Below, one piece after another: positions 49,721 to 60,473 of a DNA stretch of 64,000 bases. Position numbers and translations under genes: made by a program. A model generated the notes under the pieces. That model was not told where the DNA came from, made no database searches, and worked only from the letters and a program-made list of their open reading frames with translations. Source of the DNA: Corydoras sp. C115 (Eukaryota; Chordata; Actinopteri; Siluriformes; Callichthyidae); assembly GCA_019802505.1 (NCBI GenBank), contig JAFMOC010000070.1, positions 287,501 through 351,500 on the forward strand, in the 5' to 3' direction. Numbering within the stretch: position 1 is the first letter of the stretch; every line of letters starts with the position of its first letter.

Positions 49721-49872
49721 ATGAATACTCCAACATGGTCTGATCTGTTGTGGGCGGAGTCTCTGTGATTTTAGCATAAGGCAGGATAATTCATGTAGCC
49801 CATCTGTATTTTACCATCATTACAATTTGAAAGACGCATTGACACGCCTTAAGGCCGAGGACGAGGAGCTTC

Positions 49873-50655
49873 CACCCTGTGAGGATCAACGGCGCTGCAG
49901 TAGAAAGGGTAGACTGCTTCAAGTACCTTGGAGTTCACATCGCGCAGGACCTATCTTGGTCCTGCCACATCAACAAGCTGGCAAAGAAGGCTCGTCAGCG
50001 TCTCTACCACCTTCGATGTCTACGAGACTTCAGGCTGCCCTCCAAGGTCCTGCAGAACTTCTACTCCTGCACCGTCGAAAGCATCCTCACAGGGAACATC
50101 ATAACCTGGTTTGGGAACAGCACCCATCTGGACAGACGGTCACTATAAAGGGTGGTACGTTCGGCCGAACGCACCGTCCGAGTAGCACTTCCAGATCTCC
50201 AGACCACCTACAGGAAGCGGTGCTGGTCCAAAGCCAAAAAGATCATTGAAGACTTCAGTCATCCTGACAACAAGCTCTTCACTCTGTTGCCATCAGGACG
50301 CCGTTTTCGTGTCCTGAAGGCAAACACAGAGAGGATGAGGAGGAGCTACTTCCCAACGGCGATTCGGACCCTGAACCAGGACTAAAAGGACATTCAACTT
50401 AAACGTGTAACCTTGCACTGGAATATTGGCAAAAAAAAAAAAAAAAAAAAGCACAACCCACTTTTATAATTCCATTGCACATTGTAAATACATAGTTAAA
50501 TTTTATTTTATTTTTATTCTATCTATCTTTATTCTATCCTATTTTTATTATCCTTTTAAACAAATTTAATTTCCTGTGGAGAGGTCAAGAAAGAATTTCA
50601 CTGCTGGCTGTACCATGTATAACTACGCATGTGACAAATAAACCTGATTCTGAAA
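49873..50655 (+). pseudogene. LINE (CR1/L2/Rex1-Babar group) reverse transcriptase tail and 3' UTR
   Basis: Coding tail 49873-50385 translates to residues including VERVDCFKYLGVHI, KKARQRLYHLRCLR, CTVESILTGNI, RVVRSAERTVR, KRCWSKAKKII and LFTLLPSGRRFR, which is the C-terminal end of non-LTR reverse transcriptases of this group, past the catalytic YxDD domain. One in-frame TAA (50146-50148) interrupts it where relatives have Gln. The natural end is the stop after LNQD. A poly-A run and AT-rich 3' UTR lead to GTGACAAATAAACCTGATTC. The endonuclease and catalytic RT domains are absent: a typical 5'-truncated insertion. Confidence 0.85.
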
Positions 50656-50789
50656 TCAGTGCGCGGTAGACGGCTCGATGCCTGGAGATCCCCTTAAATA
50701 GTAGCTGTAGTTTTATCAGGATTCCTTGCACATCCTAATGTACCTTTAATTAAATACAACCACAACAACGATGCCCCCCCCCCCCCGCT

Positions 50790-51330
50790 GCCACTCACTC
50801 TGATTGACAGCGGTGATTCATTAGGATCAATTCAGCCTAATATCATTAAGGATAAATAAAGAGGATCTGTAATAATCCCGACTTGTTATTATCCCATTAT
50901 GTAACTCAAGCCCGCCGCGCAGCTATAGGAAACTTTTAGCTCTGTGCCGTTTGCTCACTACCTATTTATAACCTTCCTCTTTTGAATGACAGAGTGTCCT
51001 GAGCAGACGGCACATGTCAGCAACGCGGGGACACCGGCGCGGCCAAAACGAGCCACTCTTTTAGCTTTAATACCCTCTGCAGAGGCAGAGCAGCCAAACG
51101 TCGGTCAGCTAACGCTAAGTGTTCCCAGAAACTTGGCCGCGCCGCCGCCGTAGCTGCCCGCGTTCTCAGACTTCCCGCCCCAGAAAACACGCGCTCGCCG
51201 AAATGTGGCACCATGTTTTATTTCGCAACTTATACAAGCAGCCACACAAAGCACACGAGGCCCGGGTTCAAAGGGAATCAGTGTGAACTGGGCCGAGGAA
51301 TATGAGCCCGGTAAGCCTGTTGTTATCTCG
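50790..51330. promoter_or_regulatory. Candidate conserved non-coding element
   Basis: TGATTGACAGCGGTGATTC (PBX/MEIS-like), ATTCATTAGGATC, GCCTAATATCATTAAGG, GTAATAATCCCG and TTATTATCCCATTATG at 50790-50920, followed by CpG-rich DNA to 51200. Repeat-free after the C-run at 50775. Confidence 0.38.
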
Positions 51331-51672
51331 GTATTTTAAGCTGGTTTTCAGGCCGGCGGTGGTTTCTGCTGCACTTTTCTCTCTCTCGCTCTTTTATTTC
51401 GCGCCGCATAAGTCTTTGTTTTATTACAGCAGTTGTCACACAGATCATTTGAGTCAAACATAATAAACCCGAAAAAGGAAAACGCATAACGCTGCCAATA
51501 TTCTATGGCACACTTTGAAATAACTGACTCGCCTATAGTTGTTGAGTGAGCGTCGTTATAGAATTCCGATTTTCAAAACACAGAGCTAATTAAATAAGGA
51601 TCCGTTTGACTCGTACTGTTCCAGTTTTGCGGAAAAGCCCTTTATATTCGAACAGAATTCTGGATCCTCACG

Positions 51673-51703
<31 letters not shown>
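51673..51703. repeat. Poly-A tract, 31 nt
   Basis: Uninterrupted. Not linked to an identifiable retroelement upstream. Confidence 0.95.
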
Positions 51704-51705
<2 letters not shown>

Positions 51706-51727
51706 ACCACAGAGCAAGAGACAAACT

Positions 51728-51800
51728 TTTACATTTACATTTACTTTCAGTTATGAAGACGCTTTCATCCAAATTGACTTACAAATGAGAGAACACCGCA
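51728..51800 (-). mobile_element. UnaL2-type tail fragment
   Basis: ACATTTACATTTAC then GACGCTTTCATCCAAATTGAC (hairpin with two stem changes) and ACTTACAAATGAGAGAAC, as in family F at 58262. Confidence 0.65.
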
Positions 51801-52103
51801 GTCAGGCGTGAGCTGCCGTCTCATCAGTCCTCATCATTATCCAATCCGCTTTCAGTGCTTAGGCTTTACGTTAATTCTTTTAATTATTTTTTAAAGCCGT
51901 GTTATGTGATGTTTCCTGTAGATGCTGAATGTCTCGGCTTTATGTACAGAGTGAGGATCAGATCAGTTATCACTGCTGAAGGATATGGAGAGAGAACTGG
52001 CACCACGGTGAGGTTAAAGGTTAAAGTCGGGTGCATCTCTGGAAAATCAAGAACGAGCAGATCGGTGGACATTTTGGACAGCGTGATGTAGATTCGAAGT
52101 CCA

Positions 52104-52443
52104 ACCATCCATCCATCCATTATCTTCTGCTTTATCCTCTATTAGGGTCGCGGGGGGTTCCTCATGCCCATCCAGAGGAGAACGTTTCGGGCACTGGGGA
52201 GATACACCCAGGAGAGGACGCCAATCTATCACTGGGCACACACTCACTCACACAAACACACTCTATATGGGGCAATTTGGAGAATTCAATTGTTTTTGGA
52301 CTGTGGGAGGAAACCGGAGAACCCGGAGGAAATCCACATGGACACGGGGAGAACATGATAACTCCACCCAGATTGGGATTCGAACCGGGAATCCCCAGCG
52401 CTGAGAGGAGAACACGCCAACCACTAAGCCACCATGCCACCCT
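52104..52443 (-). mobile_element. SINE family A, full length, with target-site duplication
   Basis: Minus-strand head GGGTGGCATGG, perfect A box, B box GGTTCGAATCC, body lacking ACATGGATCAAG, end GATAAAGCAGAAGATAATGG plus GGAT tail. ATTCGAAGTC repeats at 52092-52101 and 52446-52455. Confidence 0.9.
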
Positions 52444-52599
52444 ACATTCGAAGTCGGATTGCAAAAATAACACGGACTCAGTGTGGTTTGAACTCAGCAG
52501 CTGGTCCACAGTTAGGACCTGGATTTGCATGGGACCTCGTTTCATGAGGAATCTGAGGCGCCTTTAAACATCTCACTGTATGTTATCACCTCGTCCTTA

Positions 52600-52830
52600 A
52601 GATGGAGCACCGCGCCGTGTGCTTCGCTTCTCATTTCAAAACAAACGTCATTTCAGACATCACAAAGCGTCCAGGACGTATAAACACGTTCCAGCTCATA
52701 AGCCGCTTGGACGCCGTCATCTCACCCGGTGCTTACTGCAACCTGCAGCCCAGCATGAGGAAGGAAGACGGACTTACCGCGTCCCTCACCGCCGTGAGAC
52801 CACCAGTGTTGTAGAAGCCCCGCCCTCCAC
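52600..52830. other. Unique block, unassigned
   Basis: GC-moderate sequence with open plus-strand frames (70 and 86 codons) in overlapping phases and no recognised domain. Confidence 0.25.
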
Positions 52831-53039
52831 CCCTTTCCCCCCCCCGCCGGACACAGAAAAGCAGTGGATTCAGAGTTAAATGTCACACTGCATGGTGGAG
52901 GGAGATTTTAAGAAGCAGAACAGAGGAAAAAAAAAAAACGCTTTTCATAATGATGAGGCAGCAGGACTGAGGTCGAGGCAATCACACTCGTTTCTACCTG
53001 TTGCCGTTCAGCGTGATTGGCCAACATCCGGTTTGGGTA

Positions 53040-53480
53040 ATGACTTTCTGGTGGAAAACTACGACTCCATTAGCCCTTACTTTAACTCGAAATGAATGTC
53101 CATTTTCCGGGGGGTTGAGGGCTGCTTTTTCATTTTCGACGCTCATCGCGGGAAATGAAATTGGTAATTTATAAAGGGAAGGAAAATGAGAACGTCTTTG
53201 TGTACGTAGCCCTCTGGCAAAGCAATCCATACACCGAGGGGTAATCACAATAATTGTGTAGTGACAGAGGATCCTGATTATATGATTTTGTACACATCTA
53301 ATTGCCATTATTCTTATTTTTAGCTGGCAGTTAATTGCTAATGTAGATGCTGTAATTGGATAAGCATATTGTAACTTTGCAAATCTATTAGCTTCTAATA
53401 ATTGCTGCAAAGTGGGAACAGTTGAAGTGGGTGGAAGGTGTTTATCTGTCTCTCTGGTACACAAGTGGATGGAAGAAATA
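53040..53480. promoter_or_regulatory. Large candidate conserved non-coding element
   Basis: GAAATTGGTAATTTATAAAG, GGGTAATCACAATAATTG, ATCTAATTGCCATTATTC, GGCAGTTAATTGCTAATG, CTGTAATTGGATAAGC, AACTTTGCAAATCTATTAGC and TTCTAATAATTGCTGC. About 12 homeodomain cores in 350 bp, repeat-free. A 190-codon minus-strand frame crosses it but is full of improbable composition and no domain is seen. Confidence 0.45.
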
Positions 53481-53489
53481 AAAAAAAAA

Positions 53490-54245
53490 AAAAACAGCCA
53501 CCCAGCGTTGGAATTTAATTGGAAAGAGTAATCGAGTGGGACTACAGTGATTTGGCGAGCGAGCACAGGGAATCGTTCCTAAATGCTGCCCATTTCCTGG
53601 ACATACAGTACACTGAGAACCTGTTAAGAACACCGCCCTCTACCCGAGTTGCCCCTGCTTGCTTGTGGTGTGGAACCATGCAGGATTAAAGGTGCAGCTG
53701 ATTGTATGTTTAGGACTCTGGGACGTGTCTTAAGATAAGACGTGGTGAGGAACCCTGCACTGCATCATTAGACAGGGGGAACCGACGTTATCAGATGAAG
53801 GCGTCAGGGGGATCGGTCTCCCCGTCAGGCCCGGGACAGGTTCGAGTCACGGTGCTGATATGAAGTCCCCATTAAGGGCCTTTTATCACCCGACCGTGAG
53901 GCTAATTGACAGGGTTTGATAGCAGCCGGTGATTCCGCTCTGTTCCTGCTGTCTTGGGAAATTTGTCTTTATCAGTCATCGGATCCTCAGCTAACAGCCT
54001 GCGAGGAGTAAGGGAGTGGAGTGGATTGAATGTACTCCCCATTCTCTACTTTCTCCTTTTCTAGCTGTTCTTTAAGGGTTCTGTTTCATTTTCAGCTCAA
54101 TGATGGCAGCGTGGTCGTTACAACTACTGTTCTACTAATCAATAACAGATTACAGGAGATCATTCACACAGCTTAGGAACATTTCCACATGTCCATGTAA
54201 AGGTAAACCCACTGGTAACCTTCAGGCTTTGAACCCTCAAACTCT
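53490..54245. other. Unassigned stretch
   Basis: GAACCTGTTAAGAACACC near 53618 is a possible MITE end. Otherwise no recognised feature. Confidence 0.3.
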
Positions 54246-54249
54246 AACG

Positions 54250-54427
54250 GTCCTACAAATACTCTAACTTGATGTTTGGGGTCAGGATACCAGAACCTTA
54301 GATACCTCAAACAGCACCCCTGGAGCAATGAGGGTTAGGGGTCTTACTAATTTCTGTGGACTCTGGATTTGAACACCCAACCTTCAGATTACCCTAGTCC
54401 ATTACCCCCGAGCTACCACACCTGCAT
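54250..54427 (-). mobile_element. SINE family B, diverged, tail missing
   Basis: CCCCTGGAGCAATGAGG, GTTAGGGGTCTTACTAA, GGATTTGAACACCC (B box complement with one change) and CCCGAGCTACCACACC. Confidence 0.65.
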
Positions 54428-54429
54428 CC

Positions 54430-55302
54430 TTAAAGCCCCTCTGTTCCTCACTGAACCTTCACTCGAGTGGCTCAGCCGTCTAAATGATCACACTGTTCTA
54501 TACTGAAGTCACAGGAGGTCACATGCAGTTGGCGCTGTTTGATAGACAGGAGGCCTGGATTTAATATTAGACCCTAGAATGAGGTCCAGAATGGACAGGT
54601 TATTCCATCAAAGTTCACTTTGGGTCATCTGAAGCTTTTAATTATCCAGTCATTGAAAAGCTCTGGATTGAGGAGACCTACAGATCTTTAGGGATCACGT
54701 GTGGGACAGAAGTTTATAAGAAACTTGTACAAAGGTTTAAATGGCATTATGATATATGCTTTGCTCAAACCTACAGTGACCCAAACTAACAACACTTCTA
54801 CAGTAAACATGCCTCATCAAATTAAAAGATGGTGTGAATGTGGCAGCGGGAGAACATGCAAATTCAAACAGAAAAAAATAATTATTAGTTTTCTCTTAGT
54901 GTTTGTCATTCATTTGGCATTAAGGCTAAAATCATGGGAAGCATCCTGTCAATCTGCAGTCTGTGTGTATGAGTGTGTGTGTGTTTGTGTGTGTATGAGT
55001 GTGCCATTAGTAAGGTCAGGGTATTTACCCTAATGGGCTTACTGCCCTTGATGTGTAATGAAGGTGTGCTGTGGGATCTCCATGCATGGAAGTGGCACTT
55101 GACTCCAGCTCCAGCAGCACTGTGACCAGCTGTCCTGCCATCCGCGAGGACACGGCTCATGCCAACAGAGCTGCGAGTGGAGAACATGGTGGAGGATAAT
55201 GAGAGTGGGGGAGGGATCCTGTATATATAGCTGCACTCATGCGTCTGCATTTTGAGGATGTGTATTGATTGATGGCTCTCGACAGGTTTTTGTATTTCGG
55301 AG
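54430..55302. other. Unassigned stretch with short TG tract
   Basis: TG-rich 54960-55000; GGGAGAACATGCAAATTC at 54847 is a possible SINE scrap. No gene recognised. Confidence 0.3.
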
Positions 55303-55460
55303 ACACCAATCTATCTCTGGGCACACACTTACTCATATAGTAACACACCATATAGGGCTAATTTAGAGCCCCAAATTCACCTTGAATCCATGTTTTGGAC
55401 TGTGGGAGGAAACCCACGTGGACACAGAAAGAATATTAAAACTCCACACAATTCCCCCAC
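55303..55460 (-). mobile_element. SINE family A, host copy, left part
   Basis: CCAATCTATCTCTGGGCAC, CACCATATAGGG, CACCTTGAATCCATG, GGACTGTGGGAGG and AACTCCACACAATTC. Interrupted by the next element; its head resumes at 55791. Confidence 0.82.
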
Positions 55461-55780
55461 AGGCGGCACGGTGGCTTAGTGGTTGGCACGTTCGCCTCTC
55501 AGCGCTAGGGATTCCCGGTTCGAATCCCCATCTGGGTGGAGTTTCCATGTTCTCCCCGTGTCCGTGTGGGTTTCCTCCGGGTTCTCCGGTTTCCTCCCAC
55601 AGTCCTAAAACATGGATCAAGTCAATTAAGCCTCTGTTTGAGTGAGTGTGTGCCCAGCGATGGATTGGCGCCCTGTCCTGGGTGTATCTGCCCAGCACCC
55701 GAAACGTTCTCCCCTGGATGGGCATGGGGAACCCCCCCACTACCCTAATATAGGATAAAGCGGAAGATAATGGATGAATG
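55461..55780 (+). mobile_element. SINE family A inserted into another family A copy
   Basis: Head AGGCGGCACGG, perfect A and B boxes, body with a short gap after GTCAATTAAGCC, end GATAAAGCGGAAGATAATGG. AATTCCCCCAC (55450-55460) and AATTCCCCCGC (55781-55791) are the target-site duplication. It is opposite in orientation to its host. Confidence 0.93.
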
Positions 55781-55790
55781 AATTCCCCCG

Positions 55791-55835
55791 CATTGAGAGG
55801 TGGACGTGCTAACCATTAAGCCATTGTGATGCCCC
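55791..55835 (-). mobile_element. SINE family A, host copy, head part
   Basis: GCATTGAGAGG, GGACGTGCTAACC and ATTAAGCCATTGTGATGCC complete the interrupted copy, including its A box complement. Confidence 0.8.
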
Positions 55836-56280
55836 AAGATGAAAGAAATAAACCTATACAGACATGAGGACACATGAAAAAGGACTCGAACCCGGGACCT
55901 TGTTGTAACTGCTGTGCCAGGTTGTCACGCCTACCGCAGGTCAGATAATAACCGGCTCAGAGTTTGAATCCTGTCTCAGGATGGAATTGTTAGAATAATT
56001 ATTAAATTGCTTTTAAATTTGAGATCCATTTGTTTTTAATGGAGTTTCTCTCGGTTCAGGTGGAAAAGCCATTCATTCCGATCTGAAGAGTTCAGAGAAG
56101 CCTGCAGTCTGCAGCCTCACAGCGACGGGAAGAGATGAACAGTAACGGCAGAAAGTTTCTGCAAGAGCACAGTGTCATTGAGCGCCTAATGAGCTGTGTC
56201 CTCAGACAGTAGGGCCAGACAGGGACACGCTTAGAACCGGGCTAAGCAGCAACACCCCCCCCCTCTCCACCCCCTCTCCT
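55836..56280. other. Unassigned stretch
   Basis: No repeat or exon recognised. Confidence 0.35.
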
Positions 56281-56283
<3 letters not shown>

Positions 56284-56311
<28 letters not shown>

Positions 56312-56319
56312 CGCGAGAG

Positions 56320-56358
<39 letters not shown>

Positions 56359-56405
56359 AAGAGAAGGCGAGAGAGGAGAGAGACAGAGAGAGAGTGTGTG
56401 AGAGG
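56284..56405. repeat. (GA)n tract
   Basis: AG repeat over 120 bp with GCGCG, TC and ATAGAAAG interruptions. Confidence 0.93.
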
Positions 56406-56571
56406 GCAAGAGTGAGAGACAGCTCATTGTCTGAATATGATCAGAAACTGTGATGTCATTAAGCTACTACAGAACCAACACAAATCCAGAATGACGTACA
56501 TGTACTCATAATTAGTTCTAGATATTTGACGTTTATAGGGATGTGTATTCGTCTCATGTATTTATCTCGCA

Positions 56572-56725
56572 GGTAGCTCAGTGGTTCGGGCGTTGGGTTA
56601 TCAATCTGAAGGTTGGGGTTCAAATCCCAGGTCCACTGAAGTTACCAATGTGGGTCCTTGAGCGAGACCCTTAACCCTCATTGCTTCAGGGATGTTGTGA
56701 TGAACCCTGTGCTCACCTTGTAAGG
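56572..56725 (+). mobile_element. SINE family B, head and body
   Basis: A box TAGCTCAGTGG (56574-56584) and B box GGTTCAAATCC (56617-56627) are both perfect. Body GTGGGTCCTTGAGCGAGACC, CAGGGATGTTGTGATG and CACCTTGTAAG follow; the hairpin tail is missing. Confidence 0.82.
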
Positions 56726-56729
56726 TGAA

Positions 56730-57250
56730 CGGTCAGAACGTTGATTTGGTGAGATGAATGAGTCTGGGCTTAAGTTGGGCTTAAATGTAAACAGTGTCCT
56801 GACGGTGGAGGTTCTCATTGATTTCCCACCTGTCTCCCATCCCCAAAAAGACCTGAAGCCTGAATTCACCAGGAATTTAGTAGTTTAGTACGGACTCTGA
56901 TTTCAGTTCATTAATTAATTTCCTTTAAATAACCCAGTTTAAGGTTTTTCTATTTCTCACAACTCGTCAGCTCATTAACGGTCCGTTCTCTCCAGCACTG
57001 ATGTGTTAAAGCGGAAAACACCAGTGAGGACCAGGCTGAAGGAACCCGGTTCTACACCGAACATAAGAACTGATTCATGCTCTGAATAATCACTGGGACG
57101 TAATATTTCTCGTTGCTGCTTAATAATTACTGAACTCGTTACTGAACTCACTTCCCAGTGTGTCCTCAGAATAAGAACGCGTTCATGCTGAGTGCAAAAT
57201 AAAAGGACTTCCAACAAACTACACTCGTTTGGAACGCGTCCCTCATGACC
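56730..57250. other. Unassigned stretch
   Basis: No repeat or coding resemblance recognised. Confidence 0.35.
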
Positions 57251-57560
57251 TCAGCGTAAATTACACCTATGATCATACATGTGTACGGCCAAGGACAACA
57301 TCAGCACGAAAAGCCAGGAAGGCTGACTCGGCAAAAATTGCATGTAATTGTAAACCATAAAAAGGAGCAGGACTTGAACATGGACCTGCATATCCGCTCG
57401 GAACAACAAAAATAGTTTGTTTGGAGGGTTTGGGACCCACTGTGAACGCCGGTTTACATATTTCCACACGCAAGCGTGAAGGGTCCGACCAGCGATCCCG
57501 CTGAGCCGAATGTAAATGAGAAGTCTTAATATTACCAGCGTTTTCCGAAGCGAAACCTCA
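57250..57560. promoter_or_regulatory. Candidate conserved non-coding element
   Basis: AATTACACCTATGATCATAC, AAATTGCATGTAATTG, AAACCATAAAAAGG and GAATGTAAATG in repeat-free DNA. Confidence 0.25.
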
Positions 57561-57739
57561 CTGTGGCAAAGTCACCACTGGAAACGTAGAACCGCGAATA
57601 GAACCAGTGTATTTAATACCTTATAAAAACAAAGAACGAGCTTTCGGACTCTGACGAAATGACGGATCTTTAGCTGAATTAACGCCGCTGCTGTGAATTT
57701 CATTTGATTTTTAAACTAGACCTGACAGCTGAGATAGAA

Positions 57740-57858
57740 CACGGGACTTTAGGTCATTTAGCAGAACCCTACTTAATAGTTGGCATAAGAGATGACAAAG
57801 AACCTCTGGAACAATGAGAATTAAAGACAGAACATACTTAAGAACCTACATTGGTTTC
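57740..57858 (-). mobile_element. SINE family B, heavily decayed
   Basis: GTCATTTAGCAGAACC, CCTCTGGAACAATGAG and AAGAACCTACATTGG retain the order of the family body. No intact box. Confidence 0.4.
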
Positions 57859-57917
57859 TGCACTGATCTGACGAAGTGATCAAGTGATCGGTTTCTCCTA
57901 CTGTACTTACACACAGA

Positions 57918-58125
57918 GGAACCGGTTCTCCACATTTAACCCATCCGTGATGTGAAACACACACACACACACACACACACAGTGAAGCAAGTACACCTGC
58001 CCAGAGCAGTGGGCAGCTCTTTACGGCACACAAGGAGCAATTGGTGTTAGGCACCCTGTCCAAGGCCACTTCAATACTCATGGTACATGGGGGGACTGGG
58101 AATCGCACCGTAGACCTTCAGTCGT
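57918..58125 (-). mobile_element. SINE family C
   Basis: CCACATTTAACCCATCCG, (CA)12 at 57957-57981, GCCCAGAGCAGTGGGCAGC, GAGCAATTGGTGTTAGGCACC and ACCGTAGACCTTCAG, all in complement order. Confidence 0.8.
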
Positions 58126-58261
58126 TTGTTTTAAGGCTGTAGACATTCTTCATCCAAACTGTATGTAAATAATCAGCGTAACATTCCCGCACAATCCGTT
58201 CTTCTTTCTTTTATTTCTAAAGCCACAGAATGGGCAGCGGGTTCTCCTGTGTTCAGTTCCT

Positions 58262-58640
58262 GTTACATTTCATTTAGTCATTCAGCAGATGCTTTTATCC
58301 AAAGCGACTTACAAATGAGAACATTACAAGTGAGAAGTTATGCAGAAAACCAACTACACTGTAAATTCATCAAACCTGATTGTTATTTGATGCTGCACCC
58401 CCCCCCCACCCTTTTTTTTCACAACAGGTATTTGTTAAAGAGATGTGTCTTCAGTAGTTTCTTAAAACTGCTTAGTGATTCTGCCTTACGGGCAGAGTTG
58501 GGAAGATGGTTCCACCATTTTGCAGTGGTGAACGCCACGGAGTGAGAATGAGCTCCTCGGTGAGGTGGAACCGCCAGGCGGCAATCATCACTGGAGCGAA
58601 GTGAACGAGTCGGAGTGTATTTTGAAAAGATAGAGTAAAG
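58262..58640 (-). mobile_element. Repeat family F, longer copy
   Basis: Tail complement CATTTAGTCATTCAGCAG and GCTTTTATCCAAAGC; AAACCTGATTGTTATTTG; then C9/T8 at 58397-58420, the counterpart of the A/G runs at 37455. It continues through GTGTCTTCAGTAGTTTC, GGGCAGAGTTGGGAAGATGG, CTCCTCGGTGAGGTGGAACC and GCCAGGCGGC, a stretch common in fish interspersed repeats. No open frame. Confidence 0.75.
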
Positions 58641-59100
58641 GTAAGAGGGAGAAGATCCTAAAATGGTTCGAGTCAGTGACTTGTACTGAACTGTGCCTGT
58701 TGAGTGGATGGATTTCTGACAGAAACTTTTCCCAGCTTGAAATGTTAGAATTTGGTTTTATAAACGTATAAACAGGTCTGGTCGTCATGGTGAAATAAAT
58801 GTATTCTGTATCTGAGATGAGAAGTCTGTACGACTCAGAGATGTCGGTTTAAGTTAAACAATGTGAATAAGAGTTTCAGGATCTAAATACATCACAACTC
58901 AAAGGAAACGCGGACAGCATCACGCTGCTGAGTCAGCTTTAAATCTAAAACCTGAATATTAAAATTCCACCAAACAATTAAGATACTTTCATCAAACATG
59001 AATAATTTAAAGGTCTTAAATGAAATAACACATTAACAGCTTAGCAGGACAATTAATGTTAAATAGATGTGTGTGGAGTAGGCTGGAAATATTTAAAAGT
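58640..59100. other. Unassigned AT-rich stretch
   Basis: No feature recognised; (CA)n at 59101-59120 ends it. Confidence 0.35.
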
Positions 59101-59119
59101 ACACACACACACACACACA

Positions 59120-59400
59120 CATTTCCAGTTGAATTCTCCTCCTAATTTCCCTTTTGCACTCTATCACTGGTACCGTCCTCATCACATAATGAGAAAATGG
59201 GTTTATCAGTTCCCTTCCAATACGCAATGCAATGGCATGCCTCCACTGACATGGGGGCAATTACTTTAATCCTTTATCATTAATCACTCGTAATGCTTTT
59301 AGTGACACTTCACAGCATTTGCGTGAGTTTATGAGGAGTGATATGGGCAGGGAGATACCATCTGGCTGCAGGCAGGGGGGTGGACACGTCATTTCACACT
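59120..59400. promoter_or_regulatory. Candidate conserved non-coding element
   Basis: CCTCCTAATTTCCC, ATCACATAATGAG, GGGCAATTACTTTAATCC, TTATCATTAATCACTCG and GTAATGCTTTTAG. Repeat-free. Confidence 0.35.
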
Positions 59401-59510
59401 CCGTCCTGATGGTTTAACTCTAATGACTGAATAAAGTAACAGAGCGATGCACTCAGACTTTCGTTCAGGGATCTGCATCAAGACGGCGAAAAACATTCCA
59501 AAAGGTTTAA

Positions 59511-59805
59511 AGGGTGCGGTGGTCAGCATGTTCATCCCTCAGTGCTGGGGATTCAGGTTCGAATTCCAGTCTGGGTGGAGGGTCCATGTTCTCTGCAGTA
59601 AGGTTCCTCTAATTTCCTCCCACAGTACAAAAACATGGATTCAAGTTACGTTAAGTTGCTGTATTGTGTGTGTGAGTGTGTGTGAGTGATAGTGTGCCCA
59701 GCGCTGGGTGTATTAGCTCAATGCCTGAGTCTTTCTTCCCTGGGTGGGCATGGGGAACCCCCCCCACCCATGACCCTACTATAGAATTAAGCAGAAGATA
59801 ACAGA
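59511..59805 (+). mobile_element. SINE family A, old copy
   Basis: AGGGTGCGGTGGTCAGCATG head with a deleted A box, GGTTCGAATTCC (changed B box), body with many substitutions, C tract of nine, end GAATTAAGCAGAAGATAAC. Confidence 0.8.
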
Positions 59806-60168
59806 GAGATGGATGAAAAGTTTGAAGCCAGAAAGAAAACCTGGCTTGTTTCCGACTCAAACATGTGCTGGATCTTTATTCGAGTGGCAGAACGAGAGCT
59901 GTATTAATCTTCTCTGGATATCTGACACAGTTAGTGCTTCAGAACCAGGCCATCATCAGATGAGACTCTGAGAATGGAACCCTTCCTAAAAGTGCTATTG
60001 ATTGTTTTCATGATGAATTACATGAGGATTCATCCCAACCAATACATTAAAGCTGCAAAGACTCCAGGATCCAACGTGTGAATATTTAAGTGGAGGCCAC
60101 ATCACCAACAACAACCTCCAACAATCTGATCTGCATGGGGTTTAAACCCAAACTGACCTTCAGATGAA
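59806..60168. other. Unassigned; may be older LINE sequence
   Basis: Lies directly upstream of a LINE coding tail, but I see no alignable residues in the frames. Confidence 0.3.
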
Positions 60169-60303
60169 CCATATTCATCACATGGACTGTTCACCTTACT
60201 GCCATCAGGCAGAAGGTACCGAAGCTTCCCGGCTAAAACAACCCGGATTATAAACAGTTTTTACCCGCAAGCCATCGGGCTACTAAACAAAATGAACAGT
60301 TAA
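60169..60303 (+). pseudogene. LINE reverse transcriptase C-terminal end
   Basis: Reads SSHGLFTLLPSGRRYRSF, then TTRIINSFYPQAIGLLNKMNS and a stop at 60301-60303, the same protein end as at 50260-50385 (LFTLLPSGRRFR ... RRSYFPTAIRTLN). 5'-truncated. Confidence 0.82.
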
Positions 60304-60360
60304 AAAGTCCCACACTCCTGCTTTTTAGTCACTAAGGCACTTTACACTAAGGCACTTTAA

Positions 60361-60365
<5 letters not shown>

Positions 60366-60432
<67 letters not shown>
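60366..60432. repeat. (TA)n microsatellite
   Basis: About 33 uninterrupted units inside the LINE 3' UTR. Confidence 0.95.
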
Positions 60433-60436
<4 letters not shown>

Positions 60437-60473
60437 ATTTATTTTTTTTTTTTGGCACATACATATGTAAATA

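Noticed and set aside
52994..53566. 190-codon minus-strand frame
   Set aside because: Crosses an A tract and an AT-rich candidate enhancer; no domain, unlikely residue composition.
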